64,000 nt of DNA, taken from positions 61,756,718 to 61,820,717 of the forward strand of contig OZ005650.1 in NCBI GenBank assembly GCA_963930645.1, given 5' to 3'. Within the stretch, counting starts at the first letter, position 1. Each line of letters begins with the position of its first letter. This document shows positions 34,010 through 43,932 of this stretch, in pieces. The notes beneath the pieces were generated by a model. That model searched no databases. It was not told where the DNA came from and worked only from the letters and a program-made list of their open reading frames with translations. Source of the stretch: Salticus scenicus. Its lineage: Eukaryota > Arthropoda > Arachnida > Araneae > Salticidae. A program made the position numbers and the translations under genes.

Positions 34010-34325
34010 GATTGATTGAATGGTTGGGTTTAACGACACACTAATACTTCGCTATGGGTAACTGGCGATTGTCTGGGTTGCACCCCTAAGGATGGTCCGA
34101 AAACATGTCATCACAATTTTGATCCTCCACTGAAGGGATGGTTCCCCCGCTTCAGTGATCTCCTAGAGATATAATTTTTATGGGAACTTGGAAGACATTG
34201 CGACAAGACAAATTTTACATGCACCAGCCACCATTAGTGTACACGACGGTCTTTGGCCGACACTAGTATCGAACTCGCAGTCTTCCAAGCTCGGCGACCT
34301 ACATACCGGACTAAGAAATCCGGAA
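34010..34325 (-). mobile_element. tRNA-derived SINE (minus strand)
   Basis: On minus the head reads TTAGTCCGGTATGTAGGTCG (A-box-like) and, ~35 bases on, GACTGCGAGTTCGATACTAG (B-box-like). The body ends GTGTGTCGTTAAACCCAACC, then ATTCAATCAATC, a tail style widely seen in invertebrate SINEs. Length ~315 bp. The family cannot be named without a library search. Confidence 0.7.
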
Positions 34326-34883
34326 AGATACAATGTCAAATTTTAAGCTTTATATATTTAGAAAAAAAAAAAAAAAATATTTGCTCGTTCATTCAAGGTG
34401 TAATACAATAAATGGAGACAACGCAAAATTACTGTCTGAAAGAAATGGTACGACCTATTAGTCAAAGCCCGATCAAGCTAAAAGTGGGCCCAGAGCCTAA
34501 GGCGCATTTGGACTCCCTAGCCCCTACTTCTTCTTTTTTTTTTTTTTCCATGGTTTTTACCCCTCCTTTAAGAAAGAACCTTAAAGCTTTTCACTCTTTC
34601 ACCTAAAAATGAGTAATATATTAAAATATTTCTTCAGTAAAACTTTTCGTTTTCCTCTCAAAAGTAAACTTTTCGTAAATTTTTTGTTTTCCAGGGCATT
34701 TATTCTCCAATCTGACCGCCATAGAGACTGTCCTTAAACAGCGACAGTCGTCAAATCAAAAGTCGGAATGTGACGTCACGTGATCAAAATAGCGACTGCC
34801 ACAGTCGGAATTGAGGTATAGTCTGGTCGGAGAATAGATGCCCAGAGCATTTTTGTATATTTTAACAAAACATTTTTGAACTT
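34326..34883. other. Unassigned; M3-like fragments flank the next MITE
   Basis: At 34690-34850 GGGCATTTATTCTCCAATCTGACCGCC appears to face CAGTCTATACCTCAATTCCG-type sequence: CTCCAATCTGACC versus GGTCGGAGAATAGATGCCC. A ~150 bp inverted repeat (about 34694-34846) is therefore likely. No gene; the frame at 34412-34606 has no domain. Confidence 0.4.
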
Positions 34884-35112
34884 TAACCCTTTCAGTCGCA
34901 GTGTTCCCGCTGATGGAACACCTAATTTTAATTCTCAAGCGCAAAAACTCATCCCGGAATTTTTTTAGTAAAAAATTACATTTATAACATAGCAGAAAAA
35001 GCCCTTTTTTTAACGTGAAAGTTTAAAATTTCTTCTATTTTAACTTTGTTCGTTAATTCCGGTGGCAGTGTAATTTAAATGATCCGAATTACCTTGCACC
35101 GCAAAGGGTTAA
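34884..35112. mobile_element. piggyBac-type MITE (229 bp, TTAA both sides)
   Basis: TTAACCCTTTCAGTCGCAGTG at the left and CACCGCAAAGGGTTAA at the right. An M3-like right arm (ATACTCCGGAATAAATTGAAATGCTGG) follows immediately at 35113-35143, so this MITE probably landed in an M3 element. Confidence 0.8.
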
Positions 35113-35143
35113 AATACTCCGGAATAAATTGAAATGCTGGGAT

Positions 35144-35719
35144 CTATGCAGTTTTTACGAGTTTTTGTTGTCGATAATGCTTACTTATAAAGTCATTTAT
35201 TTATTAAATTAAATATTATTTGAATTTAATAAGGATAACTTACAGATGTTTCAAACCGAAAATTTCTCGAAAAGGAACAATGCTATTTTTTTATTTTTTA
35301 AACATTTATGATCAGCTATGTGTCTAAACGCCATTTTTAAAATTAGTTTAGTAATTTTAAAAATAAATTAAGTAGTGAACGTTAAAGGGTTAAACGAAAT
35401 TCCCATCATATCCTTCATGAGCTTGCGGGAATAATTTTATCGATGATTTTCTTTCGAATGATTTTAACCTTTATGAGCGTGCGCGAATGATTATCTCGAT
35501 TATTTTCTTTCGAGTGATTTTTAACAGCAAAAATTTACTTGCTCATTCTTGTATTTCGATTATTTGCAGCGATTTATTTCCTGCATGTAGCGAATGAATC
35601 ATTCGTTCGGTAGTTCGGCTGAAATTCGGAATGGCCATTCTTTTAAAGTTGCTTTTTACACGTTATGTGTATTTTGTGAACCGTTGTTTTTTCAAAATAC
35701 GCGTTATTTATATTTAGTA
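35144..35719. other. AT-rich spacer with a short tandem motif
   Basis: At 35405-35520 GAGC(T/G)TGCG.GAATGATT.T.TCGAT.ATTTTCTTTCGA occurs twice in tandem (~60 bp period). No gene. Confidence 0.5.
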
Positions 35720-35860
35720 AGGGTGGGAATCGATTAACAGTTTTAACTGGGTTAATCGTAGTTCATTAATCGGTTAATCAGCTGATTAATCGGATTTTTA
35801 ATCGGTTTTCATTTTTCTTTGTATAATTTTATTTCAACGATGAATAAAACTCTCCTACAT

Positions 35861-35893
<33 letters not shown>

Positions 35894-36836
35894 CCCAGAT
35901 AGTACACGTCAGACCATAAAAATGATATAGATGTTGATTTAACTAGTTACTTAAACAATAAATAATTAAAAAAGAAAACTTCTTACTTTTTTCTAATAAA
36001 TGAAAAACAATTTTAAATTTAAAGAAATTACAACACTTTGAAAATCAACTGTAAATATTCGTATAGATCATATCTATTTTATGAAATACATTTTCTTTTA
36101 AACTTAGATTTAATTGTGAAGATATTTAATTAAGATATTTTGTGCTGTTACCTCTTAATTATTGATATATATAATAATTTTTAAAAAAGTTAAAAAATAC
36201 CTTATAAATATTAAAATTACACTTACTCATATATAATGGATTAGAATGTGAAACACACTTACATGTTTATTTTCAAATATTACACAACAGGTCGTAAAAA
36301 AGATAGTGTTTTAAGCAATCCACTAAACACACAAGCATTTTGACATTTTCGGGATCTAAGCTTGATCTTATGTGAAATTGTGAAATAAATGTCTTATGTG
36401 ATCTTATATGAAATAAAGCGAATATGTGAAAAAATATTTTGGAGGAGTGTGTGTATTTGGGATAAGGACCAACTGACTTCACTAGGATCCTAGACCTATA
36501 GGGGAGTGCCCTTCGTTGGGGCCATTCTGAGGGGTTCTAGCACGTATTTGCGCGAGTTTCGGAGAAAACCACAGAAAACTCCCAACGGCTAGGTTGACGA
36601 GGATGACCTGGGATCGTATCCGGCATTTCCCGTCTACCAATTTTGAGCACAGAACCGTTCAGCCACTAATGGGGCAATATTTTGTAGGAAGAACAGCATT
36701 TTAAATTTTTACTTTAATACGTAGTTTGAAATTTTAATCGGATTTTGAAGATTTTTAATCGAATTTATCGGACCGATTAACTCGATTAAAAAAATTGATC
36801 GGGACTAAGCGTTGATCGATTAATCGGCACAGCCCT
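35720..36836. mobile_element. hAT-like non-autonomous element
   Basis: AGGGTGGGAATCGATTAAC at the left faces TTAATCGGCACAGCCCT at the right, with TTAATCG words repeated near both ends. ATATTTAGTAA occurs on both outer sides, consistent with a target duplication of about 8 bp. The interior holds a 32-base poly-T (35862-35893), AT-rich DNA and a SINE. Confidence 0.75.
36488..36675 (-). mobile_element. tRNA-derived SINE nested in the hAT-like element
   Basis: On minus: CCCCATTAGTGGCTGAACGG (A-box-like) and, ~35 bases on, GGATACGATCCCAGGTCATC (B-box-like). The body follows with TTGGGAGTTTTCTGTGGTTT. It differs from the SINE at 34010. Confidence 0.7.
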
Positions 36837-37185
36837 AATATTTAGTAATGTTTCTATTACTCCGTAATTTCTATTCATAAAAATGCTTTAAAAGTAATAA
36901 AAATTTTGTTCTTTTAAGGGATAAAAAAGTACCCATAATTTTTGCATTACATAGAGATTTATTTTATTTTTTTTTTAAATAAATATATGAATTTTTCAAG
37001 TATATATGAAAAATGTCAGGGTTCAAATATTTTCAAATAATTAGAATTAGAATACGTAAAAAAATAATTTTACATTAATTACGGTTTTATTAGAATACGT
37101 AAATAAAACATTTTTACATTAATTTCAAATTATTATGATATTAGACATGCACGCATACACTCACTAATAAATAAATAAATGAAAA
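36837..37185. other. AT-rich spacer
   Basis: AGAATACGTAAA.AAA..ATTTTTACATTAATT is duplicated near 37048 and 37091. Nothing coding. Confidence 0.4.
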
Positions 37186-38220
37186 ATAATCTGGTGTGTC
37201 ACTCACACGACTTTCTCTTACCCTGAAATTTAATACTATAAATACAGGTTGGAGATTAAGAGGTAAGATAACGAGTACTGTTATGTAAACCTATGTTAAA
37301 CAATTCATATTAGGCTTCTGAAGAGTTTTATATGATAATTAGTTATGTGTGAGAGGGGCTACCGCCCCTCTCAACCCCCCGTTTCATTAATGCACCTACA
37401 TTTATATAGAATTTAATTCGGTTATTAAAAAATATTTCTCTTTTTAAAAAATAATTTATTAAAATTATTATTTTAAAAAATTATCTTTTATGATAAGGCA
37501 GACGATTTCCATATTAGAGAAGTAGTTTAACACCAAATATCCAAAAAAAGTCCATTTTATTCTCAATAAAAAAAAAAAAAAAAAAAAAAAAGTACGATTT
37601 TTTTTCTAAGTTTTTTTTTTTTTTCGTTAAAAGTAAAAAAAAAAATCGATAACTTTGTTTTAAATTATCGCAAATCGATGGTTCAACCATTCGTTTTAAA
37701 GATATTTTCGAGCTCTTTTGAAAGATACCCATCATGAAAATTTACTCCCCTCGAGGGGGACTTCCCCCCCAGGGGGGGGAGGCGAGGCTCCTACATACAC
37801 AAAAAAATTTTCCCAGTTAACTGTCTCTATTACAAAAAATATATATTTGTTTCATTTGGTTTAGTGCAGTCTATAGACGTTAAACTCTATTTTCCTGCAA
37901 TTTCCCCCATAGACGTAATGTATTAGAATTCTCTTGATTGTCCCTGTACACGAGCCATTTGCTTGATCTTAACGAAAAGCTTACTGTAGCATCCCTATAT
38001 GATACACATTTAGAATACCAAGTTTGAACTTTCTGCCATAATTTGTTTTTGAGATATGCTGATAACAGACAGACACACACACACACACACACAGACCATT
38101 TGCTAAAAACATGATTTTCGTATTCAGGGGACCTCAAAACGTGTAAATATAACAAAATCTCGCGTTCGAAAATTTGAGCCTAAAACAATACTTTCTGTAC
38201 CTTATGAGTAAGAGAAAGCA
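37186..38220 (-). repeat. Modular repeat family A, inverted copy
   Basis: On minus: GCTTTCTCTTACTCATAAGG, the box ACACGTTTTGAGGTCCCCTGA, (GT)n, CAGCATATCTCAA, AAATGTGTATCATATAGGGA, AACGTCTATAGACTGCACTA, a CCCC/GGGG hairpin block, poly-T/poly-A, GTGCATTAATGAAACGGGGG, and the end CCCTGGTAAGAGAAAGTCGTG-type terminus with GTGAGTGACACACCAGATT. The 112- and 73-codon frames it contains are shadows. Confidence 0.9.
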
Positions 38221-38485
38221 ATAAACAAAATTGGGAATATGCAACATAAAATAATAAAATAGATTTAGCTTTATACTAATGATCAATAATACTCAATTTT
38301 TAAACTTTCTCTTACCTGCATATGGTAGAGAATGTATAAATTTTCGAAAATGAGTTTTCGTTACATTTACACGTTTTAAGGGGTTTGAATCCACGTTTTA
38401 TGAATCCAAAAATAGGTTGTTATTTTTTTCGGTTGATCTGTGTGTCTGTTATCTCAAGAAAAGTAGTAGCAGGAAGTCAATTTTT

Positions 38486-39079
38486 ACTTTCTCTTACCCA
38501 TGAGGTAGAGAAAGTATTGTTTTTGGGTCAAATTTTCGAACGCGAGATTTTGTTATATTTACACGTTTTGAGGTCCCCTGAATACGAAAATCATGTTTTT
38601 AGCAAATGGTCTGTGTGTATGTCTATGTGTCTGTATGTCTGCGTGTGTTGTGTGAATGTGTGCGTCTGTGTGTGTGTCTGTATGTGTGTCTGTCTGTTAT
38701 CAGCATATCTCAAGAACAAATTATGGCAGAAAGTTCAAACTTGTTATTCTAAATGTGTATCATATAGGGACGCTACAGTAAGCTTTTCGTTAAGATCAAG
38801 CAAATGGTTCGTGTACAGGGACAATCAAGAGAATTCTAATACATTACGTCTATGGGGGAAATTGCAGGAAAGTAGAGTTTAACGTCTATAGACTGCACTA
38901 AACCAAATGAAGTAAATGAAGTAACCAAATGAAGGGGAGTAAATTTTCATGATGGGTATCATTCAAAAGAGCTTGCGAATAAATTTAAAACGAATGGTTG
39001 AACTATAAATCTGTGATAATTTAAAACAAAGTTATAGATTTTTTTTTATTTTAACGAAAAAAAACTTAGAAAAAAAAAA

Positions 39080-39117
<38 letters not shown>

Positions 39118-39480
39118 ATGGAGAGTAAAATGGACTTTTTTTGGATATTTAGTGTTACACTACCTCTCTAATATTGAAATCGTCTGCATTATCATAAAAA
39201 ATAATTTTTTTAAATAATAATTTTAATAAATAATTTTTTAAAAACAGAATTATTTTTTAATAACCGAATTAAATTCTATATAAATGTAGGTGCATTAATG
39301 AAATGGGGGGTTGATACAGAACTAATTATCGTATAAAACTCTTCTGGAGCCTAATTTGAATTGTTTAACATAGGTTTACATGACAGTTCTCGTTATCTTA
39401 CCTCTTAATCTGCAACCTGTATTTATAGTATTAAATTTCAGGGTAAGAGAAAGTCGTGTGAGTGACACACCAGATTATTT
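38486..39480 (+). repeat. Modular repeat family A, young copy (first of a head-to-tail pair)
   Basis: Starts ACTTTCTCTTACCCATGAGG and ends GGGTAAGAGAAAGTCGTGTG, AGTGACACACCAGATTATTT. It lacks ~70 bp of the CCCC/GGGG block present in the next copy. The apparent 165-codon frame at 38385-38882 runs through the TG microsatellite and is not a gene. Confidence 0.92.
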
Positions 39481-40536
39481 ACTTTCTCCTACCCATAAGG
39501 TAGAGAAAGTATTGTTTGTTGGGTCAAATTTTCGAACGCGAGCTTTTGTTATATTTACACGTTTTGAGGTCCCCTGAATACGAAAATCATGTTTTTAGCA
39601 AATCGTCTGTGTGTATGTCTGTGTGTCTGTGTGTGTGTCTGTATGTCTGTGTGTGTGTCTGTATGTCTGTGTGTGTGTCTGTCTGTTATCAGCATATCTC
39701 AAGAACAAATTATGGCAGAAAGTTCAAACTTGTTATTCTAAATGTGTATCATATAGGGACGCTACAGTAAGCTTTTCGTTAAGATCAAGCAAATGGTTCG
39801 TGTACAGGGACAATCAAGAGAATTCTAATACATTACGTCTATGGGGGAAATTGCAAGAAAGTACAGTTTAACGTCTATAGACTGCACTAAACCAAATGAA
39901 ACGAATATATATTTTTTGTAATAGAGATAGTTAACTGGGAAAAAAAATTGTGTATGTAGGAGCCTCGCCTCCCCCCCTGGGGGGAAAGTCCCCCCACGAG
40001 GGGAGTAAATTTTCATGATGGGTATCTTTCAAAAGAGCTCGCCAATACCTTTAAAACGAATGGTTGAACCATCGATCTGCGATAATTTAAAGCAAAGTTA
40101 TCGATTTTTTTTTTTACTTTTAACGAAAAAAAAACTTGGAAAAAAAATTGTACTTTTTCTTTTTTTTTTTCTTTTTTTTTTAAATATTGAGAATAAAATG
40201 GACTTTTTTTGGACATTTGGTGTTATACTACTTTTCTAATATGGAAATCGCCTGCCTTATCATAAAAGATAGTTTTTTTAATAATAATTTTTAATAAATT
40301 ATTTTTTAAAAAGAGAATTATTTTTTAATAACCGAATTAGATTGTATATAAATATAGGTGCATTAATGAAACGGGGGGTTGAAGGGGGCGGTAGCCCCCC
40401 TCACACAGAACTAACTTGTTTAACATAGGTTTACATAACAGTACTCGTTATCTTACCTATTAATCTGCAAGCTGTATTTATAGTATTAAATTTCAGGGTA
40501 AGAGAAAGTCGTGTGTGTGACACACCAGATTATTTT
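39481..40536 (+). repeat. Modular repeat family A, young copy (second of the pair)
   Basis: Begins ACTTTCTCCTACCCATAAGG immediately after CAGATTATTT of the previous copy, with no spacer. It contains the complete GGCGGTAGC / CCCCTGGGGGG block and ends GTGTGTGACACACCAGATTATT. It is nearly identical to the inverted copy at 37186-38220. Confidence 0.92.
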
Positions 40537-40735
40537 TTCTAAATTTGTATTACATAAGGATGCTATCTATACTAAACTTTTTATTATGATCGAAGAAATG
40601 GTTCGTGTACAGGGACATCCAAGATAATTCAAATTCCAAATACATTATGCCTATATGGGTGAAATTTCTAGTAGTTGCATTTTAACATCTATATTTTGCA
40701 ATAAATAAAATTAAATGAGTATACTTTCTTTTTTC

Positions 40736-41739
40736 TTAAAATAAATAACATTACGCTTTGTGGAGAATATGGTATGAAAATCACCGATCATTTGTTTAGA
40801 GAGCTACTCAAAAGCATTTGGATATATTGGGCTATGATTGGAAATTGCTGGAAATTAATATGTTTTTTTTCATATCATATAGATCTAAATTTCACTATAT
40901 CACTTTTCGGCAGCATAAAGGGCTTCCCAAATTTAAGCGAAGCTATTTATTCTGTTGGATGTAATAAATGTAAACGTTTTACTACATTCTGCAATGTCAC
41001 GACAGACAAATTGTTTATTATTATTATTATTATTATTTATTAAATTTAATTTTCAGCTATGTTTCTTGTATAATGTCGCGTTTTGTGGCCTCATGAATAT
41101 AAGAGTCACTTTTTTTTTTTAAATCCTTAATCTGTATATATTGTGTGTTATAAAAGCACAACTTAAAAAAATAAATAATTGCAAAAAATTCAAATTTGTG
41201 TCTTGAATTTCATGTAAGGTTACCATTTAAATAGTTTAAAATGCAAAAAAAACTGGCAATAATTGTATCAAGTCGGAAAAAAATAAATAAAAAAATAAAA
41301 GCCACGATCTTTCGTTAGTCGAACAAAGTAGGCGCAAGTTCTGCAAACAAGAAGTAATACGTTATCTGCTAGTACAAATTACTGTACTAATGCCACTACT
41401 TTTAAAATACCTTTCTTTGATAGCAGCCCAGCAAAATTAAACAGTGCGAGTAAATGGTAACAGTTCAATTCGATTTCTTTGTTCTTTTGAAGTAGCCGCT
41501 ATTAAGGAAATTAGTATGTTGTGGCCACCAATACACTCTTTTCGATATTTTCCTATATTAATTCACTAACTACAAATAATTTATTAAAACTATTTATTAA
41601 AATTATGTAATTGGTTGAATGCAAACTCTTTTTATCTTAGAGAAAATTAACTCTAAATATCCAAAGAAAGGCAGTTTTATTGTCTATAAATAGAATCTTA
41701 AAATATACATTTTTGTAATGTTATCTCATATATCAGGTT
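40736..41739. other. AT-rich spacer with a degenerate copy of the 53.3 kb fold-back
   Basis: 41200-41350 (minus) carries TTTGCAGAACTTGCGCCTAC, TTTGTTCGACTAACGAAAGAT and CCGACTTGATACAATTATTG, matching one arm of 53296-53606. The rest, including an 89-codon frame at 40774-41043, shows nothing recognisable. Confidence 0.5.
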
Positions 41740-42366
41740 TCGTACAGTTATATGCCACAGAAGCTGAGATATAGCCATCCCATTATCGAGGAAATTTGCA
41801 GTATAGCAGCGCCATCTATTGGCCGATAAGCAACTAAATTGAATCAGCTTAATGTCTTATAATAACCCTCTCACATATCAAGTTTTGTTTTATGATATGC
41901 AATAGAATCTGAGATGTAGCTTTCCCTTAATTTCCGGAAATCTCTGTGTAGCAGCGCCACCTGTTGAACGGTTGATATCAAAAGTTAAGAGGCATTAATC
42001 TATATCAATGTGTATCTACATATAGATTTATATGCAATTCTGTGCAGTAGTTCCTGAGATATAGTTTTCCCTTAAACTGCGGACATTGCTGTATAGCAAC
42101 GCCACCTGTTGATCGAAAAGCATTCAAATTGAATCAGCAAAATGTCACATAATGGCTTTTTCATATATCAAGTTTTGTTGTATTATACGCAATGGAGCCT
42201 GAGATATAGCATCCCCTTAAATTTCGGAAATCGCTGTATAGTAGCGCCACCTGTTGAGTGGTTGATACCAACAGCTTATAGGCCCTAATTTAGGTCAAGG
42301 TGCATCTACATATAAATTCATATACAATTATGAGCAGTAGTTCCGGAGATACAGTCTCCAAAAAAA

Positions 42367-42453
<87 letters not shown>

Positions 42454-42589
42454 CGAGAGACAGAGAGACATTTTCTATAAATAGTTAGATCATGTTCTAG
42501 AGCTCTTAAAACGTGTAAATCCATCGAAAACCGGAAGCCAAAATATTTTCGATTCCAATACTTTCTTCTATTAAATATAGAATAAAGTA
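41740..42589 (-). repeat. Modular repeat family C with alternating ~150 bp units
   Basis: Read on minus: ACTTTATTCTATATTTAATAG, AAGTATTGGAATCGAAAAT, the box TACACGTTTTAAGAGCTCTAG, a (GA)n/(GT)n/(AG)n microsatellite (42371-42465), then units. Each unit holds GAGATATAG, CCCTTAA...GG and GCAGCGCCACCTGTTGA. Two unit types alternate: one continues into CAACTAAATTGAATCAGC.TAATGTC, the other into GGTTGATA.CAA.AG.TTA. Order and spacing parallel families A and B. Confidence 0.8.
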
Positions 42590-42609
42590 AAAATGGTACA
42601 TTGAGTTGA

Positions 42610-43085
42610 TCAATAAACATGGGTTATGTACATAATGACTTTCAGACAAATCGGTTCATAAATAATTTTTTTAAACTGAGTTTGAAATGTTGAAGTAATT
42701 ACAATTTTGAAACAAGTTGAGGGATCGAGTTGATTAAATAATTGGTTAAGTTGAGATCTTCATATAAGTTATGCATATATCGATATATATGCAAATCTGT
42801 TCATAAATATTTTTGTGTGTGTGTGAGTTTGAAAATTTTAAGTGCCCGCCATTTTGAAATACGATGCCCGATCGAGTTGATTAATAATCTTGATTGAGAC
42901 CTTGATATAAACTATGTACATACCGAATTTTAAGCAAATCTGTTGAAAAATGCGTTTCATATGCGAATTTGAAATTTTCAAATTGCTGTCATTTTTTAAC
43001 TTGATGATAGATCAAATAACCAACAAAATCACTTAAGCTACCATTGTCAAATTTGTGTTTCAATTGATTCAGTTATACATACATT
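42610..43085 (+). repeat. Three degenerate tandem units of ~165 bp
   Basis: Words recurring in order: TTATGTACATA, AAGCAAATC.GTTCATAAATA, GAGTTTGAAA.TTT.AAGT, ATTTTGAAA, GATCGAGTTGATTAA and TTGA.ATCTT.ATATAA. Confidence 0.7.
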
Positions 43086-43099
43086 TACACACACACATA

Positions 43100-43269
43100 C
43101 AATCGAACCTCGTTAATGTGAATTACTTTTAACATGAACTGTTTCCACAATCCCTATCAAAATTAAGATTAGTTTAGTTATATGAAGATTCGTTACTGAT
43201 AGCATGAACTACTGATAACATGAACAAATTTTTTATCCCCCTTGAGATTCACGTTAACAAGGTTCGACT
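43100..43269. mobile_element. Short TIR element (MITE), TA-flanked
   Basis: CAATCGAACCTCGTTAATGTGAA faces TTCACGTTAACAAGGTTCGAC. Inner AACATGAAC / TTAACATGAAC words repeat. The ends resemble Tigger/pogo-type GAACCTCG..TAA termini (compare 43933). Confidence 0.75.
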
Positions 43270-43849
43270 ATATATATATATATAAACTCAGAGAGAGATA
43301 GAGGGGGGAGAGAACAAAGTAATTATTATAGGACGATTTAAAAAAAAAAAAAAAATCTATCTAAAAAGTTAAATAAAACTTAATTATTAATGGTTAGACC
43401 TTAAAATTTCATAGATAGCAGTGAGAGAAAAAATAAAGTATTTATAAAGACAGAGTAACCTGACAGCCACGAAGAAATCGAAATTAATTACAAAACGCTC
43501 ATTCTACGCTTACGTCATTGATAATCGATTGTAAACTCATTCGATTATAAAAATCATTCGAAAGTAAATCACTCGATTATCAAAATCATTCCCATTTCTA
43601 TGCATAACAAAGAAATGTTACCATTTTACGACAATTATGATATTCTAACGTAAACCCTGCTATCCGCCGGATTTCCGTTATTTATCTATAACAAGAAAAC
43701 AGATTATTTTTTCGCCGGCAGTAACAACACTTGTTAATTATTTATATGAAAGGATCCTTTTGATATTACTGGTATAAATATATTAAAAATATTTCTGATT
43801 TTTTTATTTTTAGATTTCTCACTGAGTAAAATCAGTCTGTTTTGTTTTT
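43270..43849. other. AT-rich spacer
   Basis: (GA)n near 43290-43315, then TCATTCGATTA words near 43530-43590. No gene. Confidence 0.4.
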
Positions 43850-43932
43850 TGAAATTTCTCTTAACATACTAAGATATAAGAGACTGTTCAACAATTAATT
43901 GTTTAGATCCGTCTAGGAAAGAATATAAAATA

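Larger units (their letters stand above)
38304..40735 (+). repeat. Older family A copy split by two younger copies
   Basis: The left part 38304-38485 (ACTTTCTCTTACCTGCATAT ... CTGTTATCTCAAGAAAAGTA ... GAAGTCAATTTTT) continues at about 40537-40735 (TCTAAATTTGTATTACATAA ... GGTTCGTGTACAGGGACATC ... CATTATGCCTATATGGGTGA). Together these give the family A order with no loss at the joint. Everything between is two intact younger copies. Confidence 0.85.

Noticed and set aside
38385..38882. 165-codon open frame, longest after the gag ORF
   Set aside because: It lies wholly inside modular family A and runs through the TG microsatellite (VCVCVCVC-type translation); the same peptide pieces occur in the other copies.
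40774..41043. 89-codon frame with Cys residues (VGCNKCKRF)
   Set aside because: The Cys spacing suggests a zinc motif, but there is no wider domain, no partner copy and it ends in an ATT microsatellite; too weak to call.
42300..42620. Arg/Glu-rich and Ser/Leu-rich frames
   Set aside because: They are translations of the (CT)n(CA)n microsatellite within family C.
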